DNA from: Flavobacterium sp. N2038
GTDB lineage: Bacteria; Bacteroidota; Bacteroidia; Flavobacteriales; Flavobacteriaceae
Reading direction: 5' to 3'
NCBI RefSeq assembly: GCF_025947185.1
Contig: NZ_CP110001.1
Coordinates: 2,356,001-2,420,000 of the forward strand
Length of the DNA: 64,000 bases
Made by a program: the position numbers and the translations under genes. Numbering within the stretch: the first letter of the stretch is position 1; every line of letters begins with the position of its first letter. Shown one piece after another: positions 33,801 to 41,660 of this stretch. The notes under the pieces were generated by a model. That model worked only from the letters and a program-made list of their open reading frames with translations, was not told where the DNA came from and did no database searches.

Positions 33801-35877
33801 GTACGATGCCAAAGGAAATGTTTTACAATATACGCCAGAGAGCGGGACTCCGGTTTCTATTATCTGGGGGTATAATAAAACACAGCCAATTGCCAAGATC
33901 GAAAATATTGCTTATACTGTAATTCCTGCAGAAACGATAACAAATTTGCAGACGCTCTCTAATGCGGATAGTGATAATTGTTTGTCAGTAAACTGTACCG
34001 AGCAAATGTTACGAAAGGAATTAGAGACCTTTAGAAATTCTCTTCCCAATACGTTTATTTCTACTTATACATATAATCCGCTTGTGGGGGTAACAAGTAT
34101 AACAGATCCAAAAGGAATTACAACTTATTATGAATATGATACATACGGTAGACTTAAGTTCGTTAAGGATAAAGAGCTTAATGTACTTCAGAAATATTGT
34201 TATAATTATAAAGGAGAAAATATAGATTGTAGCGACAATACATCAACAAGTGTAGTTATGTACAAGAGCATAGCCAGAAGCGGATCTTTTGTCAGAGACA
34301 ACTGTGTTGCAGGAGGAGTTGCTTCAAGTGAAGTTTATAATCAGGCTGTTGGTGCTGTTATATCAACAATTTCTCAAGCTGATGCTGATGATCTTGGACT
34401 TATTAAATTTAATACAGACGGACAAGCGAATGCCAATGCTAAAGGTACTTGTACTTTTAGTAGTATCGCCAGAAGCGGATACTTTACCAGAAATAATTGT
34501 GCTGCAGGTGGAGCAGGGTCGAGTGTAGCTTTCAGTCAGGCTGCTGGTGCTGTTACATCAACAATTTCTCAAGCTCATGCTGATGATCTTGGGCTTACTA
34601 AATTTAATGAAGACGGACAAGCCAATGCCAATGTAACAGGTACTTGTACTTTTAGCAGCATTGCCAGAAGCGGTTCTTTTATTAAGAATAATTGTGCTCC
34701 AGGAGGAGTTCCTTCAAGTGTAGCTTTTAGTCAGGTTGCAGGAGCTCAAACATCAAATGTCTCTCAGGCCGATGCAGATGCTAAAGGATTTGATTTGTTT
34801 AATATAAACGGGCAGATCAATGCCAATGCCAATGGCACTTGTACTTTTAGAAGTATTGCCAGAAGTGGATCTTTTATTAGAAATAATTGCAGCCCAGGTG
34901 GTTCAGGTACAAGCGTAGATTTTAGCCAGGTGGCAGGGATTGAGACTTCAATGATTTCTCAGGAAGATGCAGATTCTAAAGCACTAAGCGTGTTTAATAC
35001 TAATGGTCAGGCAAATGCAAATGCAAATGGGCGTTGTTTTTTTAGTAATGTTGCTATGAGCGAGACTTTTACTAGGAATAGCTGTCCTGATGGTGGTACA
35101 CCAGGAACTTTTACTTATACAGTACCTGCAGGTAGATATACGATGGACGTTTCGCAAGCATTTGTAGATAAGTTAGCTCTACACGATATAATGGAATATG
35201 GACAAAATGCGGCAAATGAGGATGGAGTGTGTACTTATTATAGCACATCTAAATCGGGAGTATTTACTAGAAACGATTGTGGGAGTTCGTATGGAGGAAG
35301 CTCAGTTACTTATTATGTCCCTGCTAGAAAATATACCTCAGTATTTGATCAGGCGGGAGCTGATGCTCTTGCTCAGGCAGATGTTAATAATAACGGACAG
35401 GCCTATGCCAATGCCAATGGTTTGTGTGTATTTAAAAGTATAGCCAGAAGTGGATATTTTACCAAATATTGCGCTTCCGGAGGGACTGGGTCAATCATAG
35501 CTTACAATCAGGGAGCTGGTGCAGCCAGTTCGACAGTTTCTCAGGCAGATGCAGATGCTCTGGGGCTCATAAAGTTTAATACAGATGGACAAAATTATGC
35601 CAATGCGCAGGGTATCTGCACTATAGACTTTACGTATGAGTATTTTTTTAATACTTCAAGCAAAGAACTCATTATTGATGTTATGGCCAACGGTACAGGG
35701 CATAATGGAGCTACATTTACTTTTGAGATCACTTATAAACGTTTAAGTCCAACACCAATTACTCGAACAGAAATAATCGTATTTCCTGCTGGTCAGGCAG
35801 ATAAGACGTATGCTATTACTTTAGTTGGAGTAAATAGTGTTCTAAGTGTCAATTTGGTAAAATTGATTAGAAATTAA
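30835..35877 (+). CDS. Giant RHS-like protein with seven C-terminal DUF5977 repeats
   Basis: A 1680-residue protein with a signal peptide (about residues 1-24). The N-terminal 1100 residues have the features of the front part of flavobacterial RHS/YD-repeat proteins: 'GQVPLDQFTGNGIINMPLHT', 'LPISLSYSSDGVKVDQYESN', 'GMGWALNAGGVITRQV', and, near residue 1085, 'SITDPKGITTYYEYDTYGRL', a YD repeat. From about residue 1143 to 1597 there are seven DUF5977-type repeats of about 65 residues ('SIARSG.F.RNNC..GG', 'S.ADADA', 'NTDGQANANA.GTC'). A short Ig-like C-terminal domain follows. It has no toxin tip of its own. The downstream gene supplies the RHS core and tip, so the two probably work together at the surface. 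Confidence 0.82.
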   Translation: MILKTLIKFSFYFLVAFTSLQALAQHEPEPMSLTPVIVPPPPNSASLGLYGQVPLDQFTGNGIINMPLHTIKSGNIELPISLSYSSDGVKVDQYESNVGMGWALNAGGVITRQVFDYQDNYRGRLQKPNTESSPSEMLAFLEQASNNPETDTQPDIYSYNFGGISGKFFLDNNNVPVEIEPTGIRIEITSDFLNIGSGVANPNPEIIITNTNGIKYFFGGLGAVESSLVRDLSKEGPRTTNVKTSWYLTRIVDPTTNQEITLNYDGNPANIQYLSGLEQTLSYKEVGFHPMISLTTAKYNSFSNESLLKEITSSDTKITFTYSKRFSDNDFNFMKVDEINCYDKKDKLINKIKLSYTEYAGDSFSNYNYLPLEIRSSPNYLTKRFYLSKINEHSNSINSKIHEFEYYSPELLPARFSFAKDHYGLFNGKNNTTLITEDAPVPNSVKYPVNLSYTQLANRNPDSNFGYFGLLKKIIYPTKGTTTLVYEPHLDGKVTVPVFPDKASLDINLKTLINERYDSQTYTIFSSYDQTIKLDTYAQFNSFCRDIDPTYEPTHDPSGSINIIDLSTNAYVSFWNHEDKDLPVLIGEHYNFNQDSPTTDSVTFKLKANTSYKVTVNISSAECVMVGASFNYYENPVTQQEVDVQVGGFRVQKTINNSLSNGRIETEKYFYDSGSYISRGPLAYIRKIDRNNNCEYPAQSMLLSVSSADLGRIYSSQNAQFGYASVTKSYGENFENGGEEFTYNITQDQIPYLIQGEDDKTTPYTNGFGTGRLLNHKIFKIGSSKKHIIQQETTNEYKHDESKDKSVNGVVVYRSREDYTYGTTLPGGTGNPAPVCLEIVLSSSFSVNQYSVRSQWNYLKKTTKKSFDKNGENPVILETNYNYSNPSHLQLTSQTTTNSKQETLESRFFYAGDSEMVSKPFVTELQSANMIGIPLSTVTLKGGIKISEQLTNYDKSVSTNNLLLPKSVYGNKGASGIDLNLDKKMTYDLYDAKGNVLQYTPESGTPVSIIWGYNKTQPIAKIENIAYTVIPAETITNLQTLSNADSDNCLSVNCTEQMLRKELETFRNSLPNTFISTYTYNPLVGVTSITDPKGITTYYEYDTYGRLKFVKDKELNVLQKYCYNYKGENIDCSDNTSTSVVMYKSIARSGSFVRDNCVAGGVASSEVYNQAVGAVISTISQADADDLGLIKFNTDGQANANAKGTCTFSSIARSGYFTRNNCAAGGAGSSVAFSQAAGAVTSTISQAHADDLGLTKFNEDGQANANVTGTCTFSSIARSGSFIKNNCAPGGVPSSVAFSQVAGAQTSNVSQADADAKGFDLFNINGQINANANGTCTFRSIARSGSFIRNNCSPGGSGTSVDFSQVAGIETSMISQEDADSKALSVFNTNGQANANANGRCFFSNVAMSETFTRNSCPDGGTPGTFTYTVPAGRYTMDVSQAFVDKLALHDIMEYGQNAANEDGVCTYYSTSKSGVFTRNDCGSSYGGSSVTYYVPARKYTSVFDQAGADALAQADVNNNGQAYANANGLCVFKSIARSGYFTKYCASGGTGSIIAYNQGAGAASSTVSQADADALGLIKFNTDGQNYANAQGICTIDFTYEYFFNTSSKELIIDVMANGTGHNGATFTFEITYKRLSPTPITRTEIIVFPAGQADKTYAITLVGVNSVLSVNLVKLIRN
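34264..35629 (+). repeat. Seven tandem DUF5977 coding repeats (~195 bp each)
   Basis: Seven consecutive units of 63-66 codons. Each begins with '(S/K)SIARSG' or a variant, contains a Cys-Gly-Gly element early and ends '..ANANG.C.(F/Y)'. Units 1-4 and 7 are similar to one another; units 5 and 6 have a 'TYTVPAG(R/K)YT' variant. The similarity extends to the DNA, so unit number could change by recombination. Confidence 0.8.
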
Positions 35878-35912
35878 ATATCCAGGACAAAAAAAGACAA
35901 ACATACATATTT

Positions 35913-38900
35913 ATGAAAAAATATATATTAGGGTTAATTTTATCGTTTGGTGTAAGTTGGAGTGCAAAAGCTCAGACTTTCAGCAATGATAACTTTATAT
36001 ATACAATCTCTCCTAAAAAAGCAGTTAATTCAGCGAAACTAAATACCCTGACAAAAGATCAGATGAATCAAAGCATCAGTTTTTTTGATGGTCTTGGAAG
36101 GCCTGTACAAACAAGAGTTGTTGGACAAGGAGGCAATGGTGACGATATTATAACCTTAACAGAATATGATGACTTTGGCAGACAAGTCAAAGAATTTTTG
36201 CCTTATGCATCTTCAAATGGAGGGACCATTTATCCACGAATAGATGATCTGACTGCTGTAAATGCTCTAAATGCTTTTTATAACAAAGAAAAGTATGATA
36301 ATACGTCCAATCCATTTTCAGAAAAACAATTAGAATTATCACCTTTAAACAGAGTTTTAAAACAAGCTGCACCTGGAAATTCCTGGGCAATAGGCAGTGG
36401 ACATGAAATAAAATTAGAATATCAGAGCAATGCAGACGCAGACGCAGTAAAACTGTATCAGGCGGGCGCAGAGTGGAATGCTGGTGATGGCTTATACAAT
36501 ATATCATTTTCAGAGGCTGGAACTTACGGCGTTAATCAATTGTATAAAAATGTTACTTACGATGAGAACACCGCTCCCGGAGCCAATGTAGGAACAGAAG
36601 AATTTAAGAATAAAGAAGGCCAGGTTATTCTGAAAAGAACCTACGATGCCGGTGAAAAACATGATACCTATTATGTTTATGACAGCTACGGAAACCTGAC
36701 TTATGTACTACCTCCAAAAGTAACCGGAAGTATTACTGAAGATATTCTAAATGGTTTATGCTACCAATACAAATATGATAGCAAAAATCGCTTAGTAGAG
36801 AAAAAACTTCCGGGAAAGCAATGGGAATTTATAGTTTATGACAAACTAGACCGACCAGTGGCAACAGGTCCTGCAACCTCACCTTTTAAAGATGATGCGA
36901 CTATAGGATGGATGATTACCAAATACGATGCTTTTGGCCGTCCTGTTTATACGGGATGGAACAACCAGACTTGTACTTCGGCAGCGCGAAAATCACTTCA
37001 GGATGCTCAGAATAATGCATCAGTATTGTTTGAGACAAAGCAAACTTCCGGTACGATTGACAACATACAAGCCTATTATAGTAATGACATCGAACCTAAA
37101 AACTTTAAACTTTTAACGGTTAATTACTATGATGATTATGTATATCCAAATGCCCCGGCAATTCCAACTGTTATCGAAGATCAGTTTATTTTAAGTAATA
37201 GAAAAACTTTAGCAACCGGCAGCTGGGTAAGAGCAGTAAGTACTGATTTAAGCATAGCAGGAGAAACAAGTACCACTATTTATGATGACAAAGCCCGTCC
37301 GGTTCGAACCTATGTACAGAATCATTTAGGAGGTTATCTCTTAAGCGATAGTAAACTTGATTTTGCAGGAAAAACACTTTATACCATTACAAGGCATAAA
37401 CGTACTTCTGGAAGTGCCGAACTGGTAATAAGAGAAGAATTTACCTATTCGCCACAAGATCGTTTGTTAACTCACACGCATCAGGTAAATGGTGGTATTG
37501 TTCAGCTTATGGCATCAAATACTTATGATGAACTTGGACAGTTAGAAAGTAAAAACGTAGGAAACAGTACCGGAAATCCATTTCAGAAAATAGATTACAA
37601 ATACAATATCAGAGGCTGGCTTACGGGGATTAATGAAGTTGATAATTTGCAGCAAAACTCAGACCCGGAGGATTTGTTTGCTTTCAAAATTAATTATGAT
37701 AAAATCCAGACTGCCATTCCTAATGTGGTTTCACTTTATAACGGAAATATAGCCGAAACTTTCTGGAAAACAGCTGCAGATCGTTCATTACGTAGTTACG
37801 GATATCAATATGACAATTTAAACCGTCTAAAAGATGCGTATTACGGAAAGCCAAACGATATATTTCCAAATTCAGGAGCTTATAACGAAAGTGTAAGCTA
37901 TGATAAAAACGGTAATATCAAGTTTCTACAGCGAAATGGAGACAGTGATGCGCCTTCTATAGTCTTTAAAATAGATGATTTAACATATGGATATGAAAAT
38001 GAGAACTCAAATAGGTTAGCAAAAGTTACAGAAAGTACTGCCGGAAATGACAATTCAGGTTTTATTGATGGTAATAAAACTGGTGATGATTACAGTTATG
38101 ATGACAACGGTAATATGACTATTGATAAAAATAAAAATATTACAGCCATTACTTACAATCATTTAAATTTGCCTAAGAAAATATCATTTGGAACAGGAAA
38201 TTCAATTGAGTATATTTACAATGCTGCAGGGCAAAAGCTAGAGAAAATTGTGACCGAAGCAACAATAGCGACTACCACTGATTATTTAGGAGGTTTTCAA
38301 TACAAAAACAATGTTTTGGAGTTTTTCCCAACAGCCGAGGGATATGTAAAAAATACCGATGGAGCTCTGTCGTATGTGTTTCAGTACAAAGATCATTTAG
38401 GCAACATACGCATTAGTTATGCTAAAAACCCGCAAACACAAGTTCTTGAAATTATCGACGAAAACAATTATTATCCTTTTGGTTTAAAGCATAAAGCATA
38501 TAATGATGCTTTAGCTACAAATAATAAGTATAAGTATAACGGTAAGGAATTGCAGGACGAGTTACAGCTTAACATGTACGACTATGGAGCACGTAATTAT
38601 GACCCTGCACTTGGTCGCTGGATGAACATTGACCCATTAGCAGAAAGATATTATGGAATTAATCCATATGCATATGTTTTTAATAATCCAATTGAATTAT
38701 TTGACCCAAATGGTATGGAGGTTAAATATGTGCGCCAAGAAGGACAAACTCGAAAAGAATTCCGAGAGATGAAAAGGGAATTTAAGAGAGAGAATCGACA
38801 ACTCATGAAAGATTCAAAAACCCATCGCGATAATTTTAATAAATTAAAAGACTCGAAAAACGTACATAATATTACTTTTAGTAGAAGTGGTGGTTCAGTA

Positions 38901-39329
38901 ACGGAAACTGTAGGGGATATAAATCGAAATGGAGGAAATGGAACAAATATGAATATCGACTTGAGTCAGAAAGGTTCAGAAAATGAATTTGTTGTTGCTC
39001 ACGAAGTCGGTCATGGCGTAGATATTGATAACGGAGTGGATTCTCCAATTGAAATGCCTAGTGTATCTATAAAGGATAATCCTAATGATGTAGTTCAAAA
39101 AACATTTGACACTAATAATCAAAACAAAGAAGTCAATGAGAGAAGCGCATCTCATACTGAAAACATTGTGAGAGGAGAAGTAAGTAATTCAAGGGGAGTT
39201 ACAGTTCCTTTACGAGAAACATATACTTTGGAAGTACAGTATATCAGTCCTTTTTCAGGTAAGGCTGGAGTTAAAAATAAAACTATCAACGTTAAAAATG
39301 AAAGTTATGACTATTATAAAAAGAAGTAA
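35913..39329 (+). CDS. DUF6443/RHS-core protein with HEVGH metallopeptidase toxin tip
   Basis: A 1138-residue protein with a signal peptide (residues 1-20, ending AKA). Residues about 25-175 are the DUF6443 domain ('YTISPKKAVNSAKL', 'SISFFDGLGRPVQTRVVGQG', 'YDDFGRQVKEFLPYA'), followed by YD repeats and the RHS-associated core ending near residue 935 ('YDYGARNYDPALGRWMNIDP' then 'NPYAYVFNNPIELFDPNG'). The variable tip after this (about 200 residues) has HEVGH at 1030-1034, a zinc-binding motif, with 'NERSASHTENIVRGE' and 'LRETY' after it as in peptidase-like toxin tips. It is predicted to be a contact-dependent or secreted effector. The tip is followed by an overlapping lipoprotein gene, the likely immunity factor. 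Confidence 0.83.
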   Translation: MKKYILGLILSFGVSWSAKAQTFSNDNFIYTISPKKAVNSAKLNTLTKDQMNQSISFFDGLGRPVQTRVVGQGGNGDDIITLTEYDDFGRQVKEFLPYASSNGGTIYPRIDDLTAVNALNAFYNKEKYDNTSNPFSEKQLELSPLNRVLKQAAPGNSWAIGSGHEIKLEYQSNADADAVKLYQAGAEWNAGDGLYNISFSEAGTYGVNQLYKNVTYDENTAPGANVGTEEFKNKEGQVILKRTYDAGEKHDTYYVYDSYGNLTYVLPPKVTGSITEDILNGLCYQYKYDSKNRLVEKKLPGKQWEFIVYDKLDRPVATGPATSPFKDDATIGWMITKYDAFGRPVYTGWNNQTCTSAARKSLQDAQNNASVLFETKQTSGTIDNIQAYYSNDIEPKNFKLLTVNYYDDYVYPNAPAIPTVIEDQFILSNRKTLATGSWVRAVSTDLSIAGETSTTIYDDKARPVRTYVQNHLGGYLLSDSKLDFAGKTLYTITRHKRTSGSAELVIREEFTYSPQDRLLTHTHQVNGGIVQLMASNTYDELGQLESKNVGNSTGNPFQKIDYKYNIRGWLTGINEVDNLQQNSDPEDLFAFKINYDKIQTAIPNVVSLYNGNIAETFWKTAADRSLRSYGYQYDNLNRLKDAYYGKPNDIFPNSGAYNESVSYDKNGNIKFLQRNGDSDAPSIVFKIDDLTYGYENENSNRLAKVTESTAGNDNSGFIDGNKTGDDYSYDDNGNMTIDKNKNITAITYNHLNLPKKISFGTGNSIEYIYNAAGQKLEKIVTEATIATTTDYLGGFQYKNNVLEFFPTAEGYVKNTDGALSYVFQYKDHLGNIRISYAKNPQTQVLEIIDENNYYPFGLKHKAYNDALATNNKYKYNGKELQDELQLNMYDYGARNYDPALGRWMNIDPLAERYYGINPYAYVFNNPIELFDPNGMEVKYVRQEGQTRKEFREMKREFKRENRQLMKDSKTHRDNFNKLKDSKNVHNITFSRSGGSVTETVGDINRNGGNGTNMNIDLSQKGSENEFVVAHEVGHGVDIDNGVDSPIEMPSVSIKDNPNDVVQKTFDTNNQNKEVNERSASHTENIVRGEVSNSRGVTVPLRETYTLEVQYISPFSGKAGVKNKTINVKNESYDYYKKK

Positions 39330-39840
39330 GATATTATTTATTGCAATAATTTTTATTGGATGTTCCACGCAAAAACAATCTCAAAACGATATTTGTAAAA
39401 AAGTTAATATTGAATCCGAGAATGAATACAGTGGAAATAGTCAAATTATTTTAAATAATTTTTCTGATTTTAATTCAAAATCTAATAAAGCACTAGATAT
39501 AATACGTGTATCTAGCACAACAGGATATGAATATAAGGAGAACTTTAAAAGGATTTTTATCGAAGATGACAAGGTATTTATAGTTGAAGACAACAAAACT
39601 ATTCACGAAGTAAAATTAAATCCAAAGCAGTTACAAGAAGCTTTTTTGGAATGTAATGAAATTAAATCATTAATAAATTGTAGTAGTAAAAAATCTCAAA
39701 ATTATCTATATAGATTTTTTGTAAAGAAAGAAGATAAGATTGTCATGACATTTACGGCTAATAACCAGATAAAAAATATTGACTCTAATTTAATTAAAAA
39801 AGAACTTTTCTTTATTAATTTTTTTGAACAAATAGAATAG
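39298..39840 (+). CDS. Lipoprotein, candidate immunity protein of the RHS metallopeptidase tip
   Basis: A 180-residue lipoprotein (lipobox Cys22, IFIGC; an internal ATG at 39307 would also keep the signal). It is Lys/Asn/Ser-rich, mostly helical in the second half, and of no known family. Its start lies inside the last 32 bases of the toxin gene, the tight coupling expected of toxin and immunity pairs. An envelope location is sensible if the toxin acts in the periplasm or is delivered from outside. The immunity role is inferred from position only. A terminator follows at about 39960. Confidence 0.66.
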   Translation: MKVMTIIKRSKILFIAIIFIGCSTQKQSQNDICKKVNIESENEYSGNSQIILNNFSDFNSKSNKALDIIRVSSTTGYEYKENFKRIFIEDDKVFIVEDNKTIHEVKLNPKQLQEAFLECNEIKSLINCSSKKSQNYLYRFFVKKEDKIVMTFTANNQIKNIDSNLIKKELFFINFFEQIE

Positions 39841-39958
39841 TGATTAAAATTATTAGCTACTGCCAAATTATATTTTGAATGTATTTTTCAATCTATCAAT
39901 TACAAGAAGAGAATTACATGTATGAATGTTTGTGCTAATTTTGTTGTGTAGGTTTAGT

Positions 39959-39999
39959 AAAACGAAGCCATTCCTTATGGAGTGGCTTTTACTTTTTTA
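39959..39999 (+). terminator. Rho-independent terminator after the RHS operon
   Basis: A hairpin AGCCATTCC-TTAT-GGAGTGGCT (one G-T pair) followed by TTTTACTTTTTTAT. It ends the transcript of the RHS toxin and its immunity candidate, and separates them from the displaced toxin tip at 40020. Confidence 0.75.
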
Positions 40000-40019
40000 T
40001 ATTAAACATAAGATTTATT

Positions 40020-40227
40020 CATTTGAAACTGGAGGTAATTCAAAATTAAATAATTCGCTAGGTCGAACTTCTAACGCCCCCCCCCTAAAACCAAAGCGGA
40101 TGTAAAAACGGCTAAAAAGAAATTTGATAACTATGTTAATACTAGGTCTTCCGCATCTTCTGCAACAGCTTCAGGAGCTGCATCAACAACTGTAGAGAAA
40201 ATCGATGAAAAAAGAAAAAAGAAATAA
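40020..40227 (+). pseudogene. Orphan toxin C-terminal tip, frame broken at a C9 tract
   Basis: A coding fragment without a start. Its first part reads 'FETGGNSKLNNSLGRTSNAP' in one frame and, after nine C residues (40077-40085), continues in another frame as 'KTKADVKTAKKKFDNYVNTR', then a Ser/Ala/Thr-rich segment and a Lys-rich end. A tenth C would join both halves into one frame. The fragment's stop lies 23 bases inside the next small gene, the same overlap seen for the intact toxin and its neighbour. It is interpreted as the 3' end of a former RHS toxin gene, displaced behind the current tip. The toxin type is unrecognised. Confidence 0.55.
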
Positions 40228-40426
40228 AGAACTTACTTGGAAAGCCAAAATTGCTATTTGGCTAAAAAAACCAGAAAATATCTTATTGCTAATTATATTA
40301 GGTATAGTAACAGTAATTGGAATAATGGATAATAATTTAGATATAATTCTCATAGTATATGGATGTGCTTTTTTATATGGATTATTAATAGGAGGTATAT
40401 TTTATATAAAAGATAAGTTTTTTTAA
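40205..40426 (+). CDS. Small membrane protein, candidate immunity protein
   Basis: A 73-residue protein with a very basic N-terminus (MKKEKRNKELTWKAK) and two hydrophobic segments (about residues 24-44 and 48-68). No family is recognised. It overlaps the end of the orphan toxin tip by 23 bases, the typical position of an immunity gene. A membrane immunity protein would suit a membrane-active toxin. The assignment rests on position and size only. Confidence 0.58.
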   Translation: MKKEKRNKELTWKAKIAIWLKKPENILLLIILGIVTVIGIMDNNLDIILIVYGCAFLYGLLIGGIFYIKDKFF

Positions 40427-40569
40427 TTTTTTAGTTAGAAACTGGGTAATGTATTAGATGTGTAGGTGGTTAATAATTCCACCTAACATTTTCAGATAAT
40501 CAGAGATTTATTGTGAAATCGCATAATAAATTAAAACAACCTTCGCTTTGTCCAAAATCAAAAAAGTCA
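40427..40569. other. Gap before repeat copy A
   Basis: Together with repeat copy A and the RAYT leader, this forms a 306-base gene-free stretch (40427-40732). No gene, RNA or strong terminator is visible in 40427-40569. The sequence is AT-rich with a weak 'GTAGGTGGTTAATAATTCCACCTA' inverted repeat near 40462. Confidence 0.4.
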
Positions 40570-40676
40570 CCCTGCTCTCCGAAGAGTTCCTTATGAAAAG
40601 CTGCGCAAACGTCTCCGACTTTGCGCATATTTTTTTTTCTTGAAATTCGAAACTTCATAAAAGTCTCCCGACTTTT
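40570..40676 (+). repeat. REP-like repeat copy A (upstream of RAYT)
   Basis: The head CCTGCTCTCCGAAGAGTTCC... runs into TTATGAAAAGCTGCGCA. Then comes a 26-bp inverted repeat TGCGCAAACGTCTCCGACTTTGCGCA (40602-40627, stem TGCGCAAA.GTC), and a tail 'GAAATTCGAAACTTCATAAAAGTCTCCCGACTTT' containing a second small hairpin (AAAGTC-TCCC-GACTTT). The 26-bp hairpin recurs as its exact reverse complement just after the RAYT gene (41405-41429), so the transposase gene is bracketed by inverted copies. The same head and tail recur in copy C. Confidence 0.8.
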
Positions 40677-40732
40677 TCCCTTCGCTTCTGTTTTAAAAAC
40701 AAGTAAAATCTTATATTTTTGTAAGAAAAACA

Positions 40733-41332
40733 ATGAAAGAAGGATATGTAATAAGAGATCAGACTTTACCTCATTTTATCACACCAACAGTTGTAGATTG
40801 GATAGATGTTTTTACACGTCAAAGTTATAGAGACATTATAATTGAATGTTTAGATTATTGCATTAAGAACAAAGGAATGATATTGTATGGTTATGTAATT
40901 ATGAGTAATCATATTCATATGATTATACAATCAGAAGATGGTAAGTTATCAGATTTAATAAGAGATTTTAAAAAGTTTACGGCAAAAACTATTTTAGAAA
41001 AAATACAAAATAGTCCGGAAAGCAGAAAAGAATGGATGCTTGAACGATTTAAATTGGCAGCAGAAAAGCATACCAGAAACAAACTTTATCAGTTCTGGCA
41101 ATACGGAAATCACGCAGAAGAGATTTATACGAACAAATTTATGTGGTCAAAATTAGATTATATACATTTAAATCCGGTAAAAGCTGGGTATGTCAATCGT
41201 GCTTCAGAATATTTGTATTCTAGTGCGTCAAATTACGTTCTTGATTCCGGATTAGTGTCTATTGAAAAAGCAGATAATCCAATTGTCGATGTTTTAGATT
41301 TGAAATCTGTTTTTCGAGATAATCGATATTAA
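40733..41332 (+). CDS. REP-associated tyrosine transposase (RAYT, Y1_Tnp family)
   Basis: A 199-residue Y1-type HUH transposase. The metal-binding motif is HIH in 'YVIMSNHIHMIIQ' (residues 60-62), and the candidate catalytic tyrosine is in 'LDYIHLNPVKAGYV' (Tyr143). The length and the 'SNHIH' and 'NPVKAG' signatures match RAYTs, single-copy domesticated relatives of IS200/IS605 TnpA that process REP palindromes as single strands. No TnpB is present. The gene is intact and is flanked by inverted repeat copies A and B. Eight further related repeats lie downstream to 61.3 kb, making this the probable source of their spread. Confidence 0.86.
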   Translation: MKEGYVIRDQTLPHFITPTVVDWIDVFTRQSYRDIIIECLDYCIKNKGMILYGYVIMSNHIHMIIQSEDGKLSDLIRDFKKFTAKTILEKIQNSPESRKEWMLERFKLAAEKHTRNKLYQFWQYGNHAEEIYTNKFMWSKLDYIHLNPVKAGYVNRASEYLYSSASNYVLDSGLVSIEKADNPIVDVLDLKSVFRDNRY

Positions 41333-41350
41333 ATAAGTTAGGGATAAAGG

Positions 41351-41466
41351 CAGTCCCGAAAGCTTTCGGGATTGTATAGGTTTTTAAGTATATTTGGTGG
41401 AAAGGCGCAAAGTCGGAGACGTTTGCGCAGCACAGAACGATGCAGGGAATACTTTGCGGAGCGGGG
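41351..41466 (-). repeat. REP-like repeat copy B (downstream of RAYT)
   Basis: It contains the 22-bp palindrome AGTCCCGAAAGCTTTCGGGATT (41352-41373), the reverse complement of that in copy C. Next comes GCGCAAAGTCGGAGACGTTTGCGC (within 41405-41429), the exact reverse complement of copy A's hairpin, and then an end block 'GAACGATGCAGGGAATACTTTGCGGAGCGGGG'. The end block matches that of copy H and is immediately followed by an orphan toxin tail. Confidence 0.8.
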
Positions 41467-41650
41467 ATTAAATAAAGATTTTTTCTATACTCAAGTAATG
41501 CCTAAAGTTGGAGGATATAATCAATCTCAAAATAACGGAAATGGATATAATTCTGAATGGCCGTTTTATGGAGAACACACTTTATCTGGCTCATATATAT
41601 ATCATGGATTTTATGATTCATTTCCTCTAAGAACAGATATTAAATATTAA
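41467..41650 (+). pseudogene. Orphan toxin tail fragment behind repeat copy B
   Basis: An open frame with no plausible start of its own enters from repeat B and encodes about 60 residues: NKDFFYTQVMPKVGGYNQ, a Gly/Asn-rich turn, 'EWPFYGEHTLSGSYIYHGFY' and a short end. It is aromatic and Gly-rich, like the last part of secreted effector domains, but matches no family I know. A frame start inside the repeat was rejected because the repeat is non-coding elsewhere. The lipoprotein gene 10 bases downstream is the likely former immunity partner. Confidence 0.5.
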
Positions 41651-41660
41651 ATATAAAAAA

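Noticed and set aside
34264..35629. Regular ~195-bp repeats as a possible CRISPR-like or satellite array
   Set aside because: The units are codon-phased and encode DUF5977 domains inside one long open frame.
41372..41466. ATG-like start of the toxin-tail frame inside repeat B
   Set aside because: The sequence is the non-coding REP-like element. The frame used at the other repeat-tail junction (copy H) is different, so the element does not encode a conserved N-terminus.
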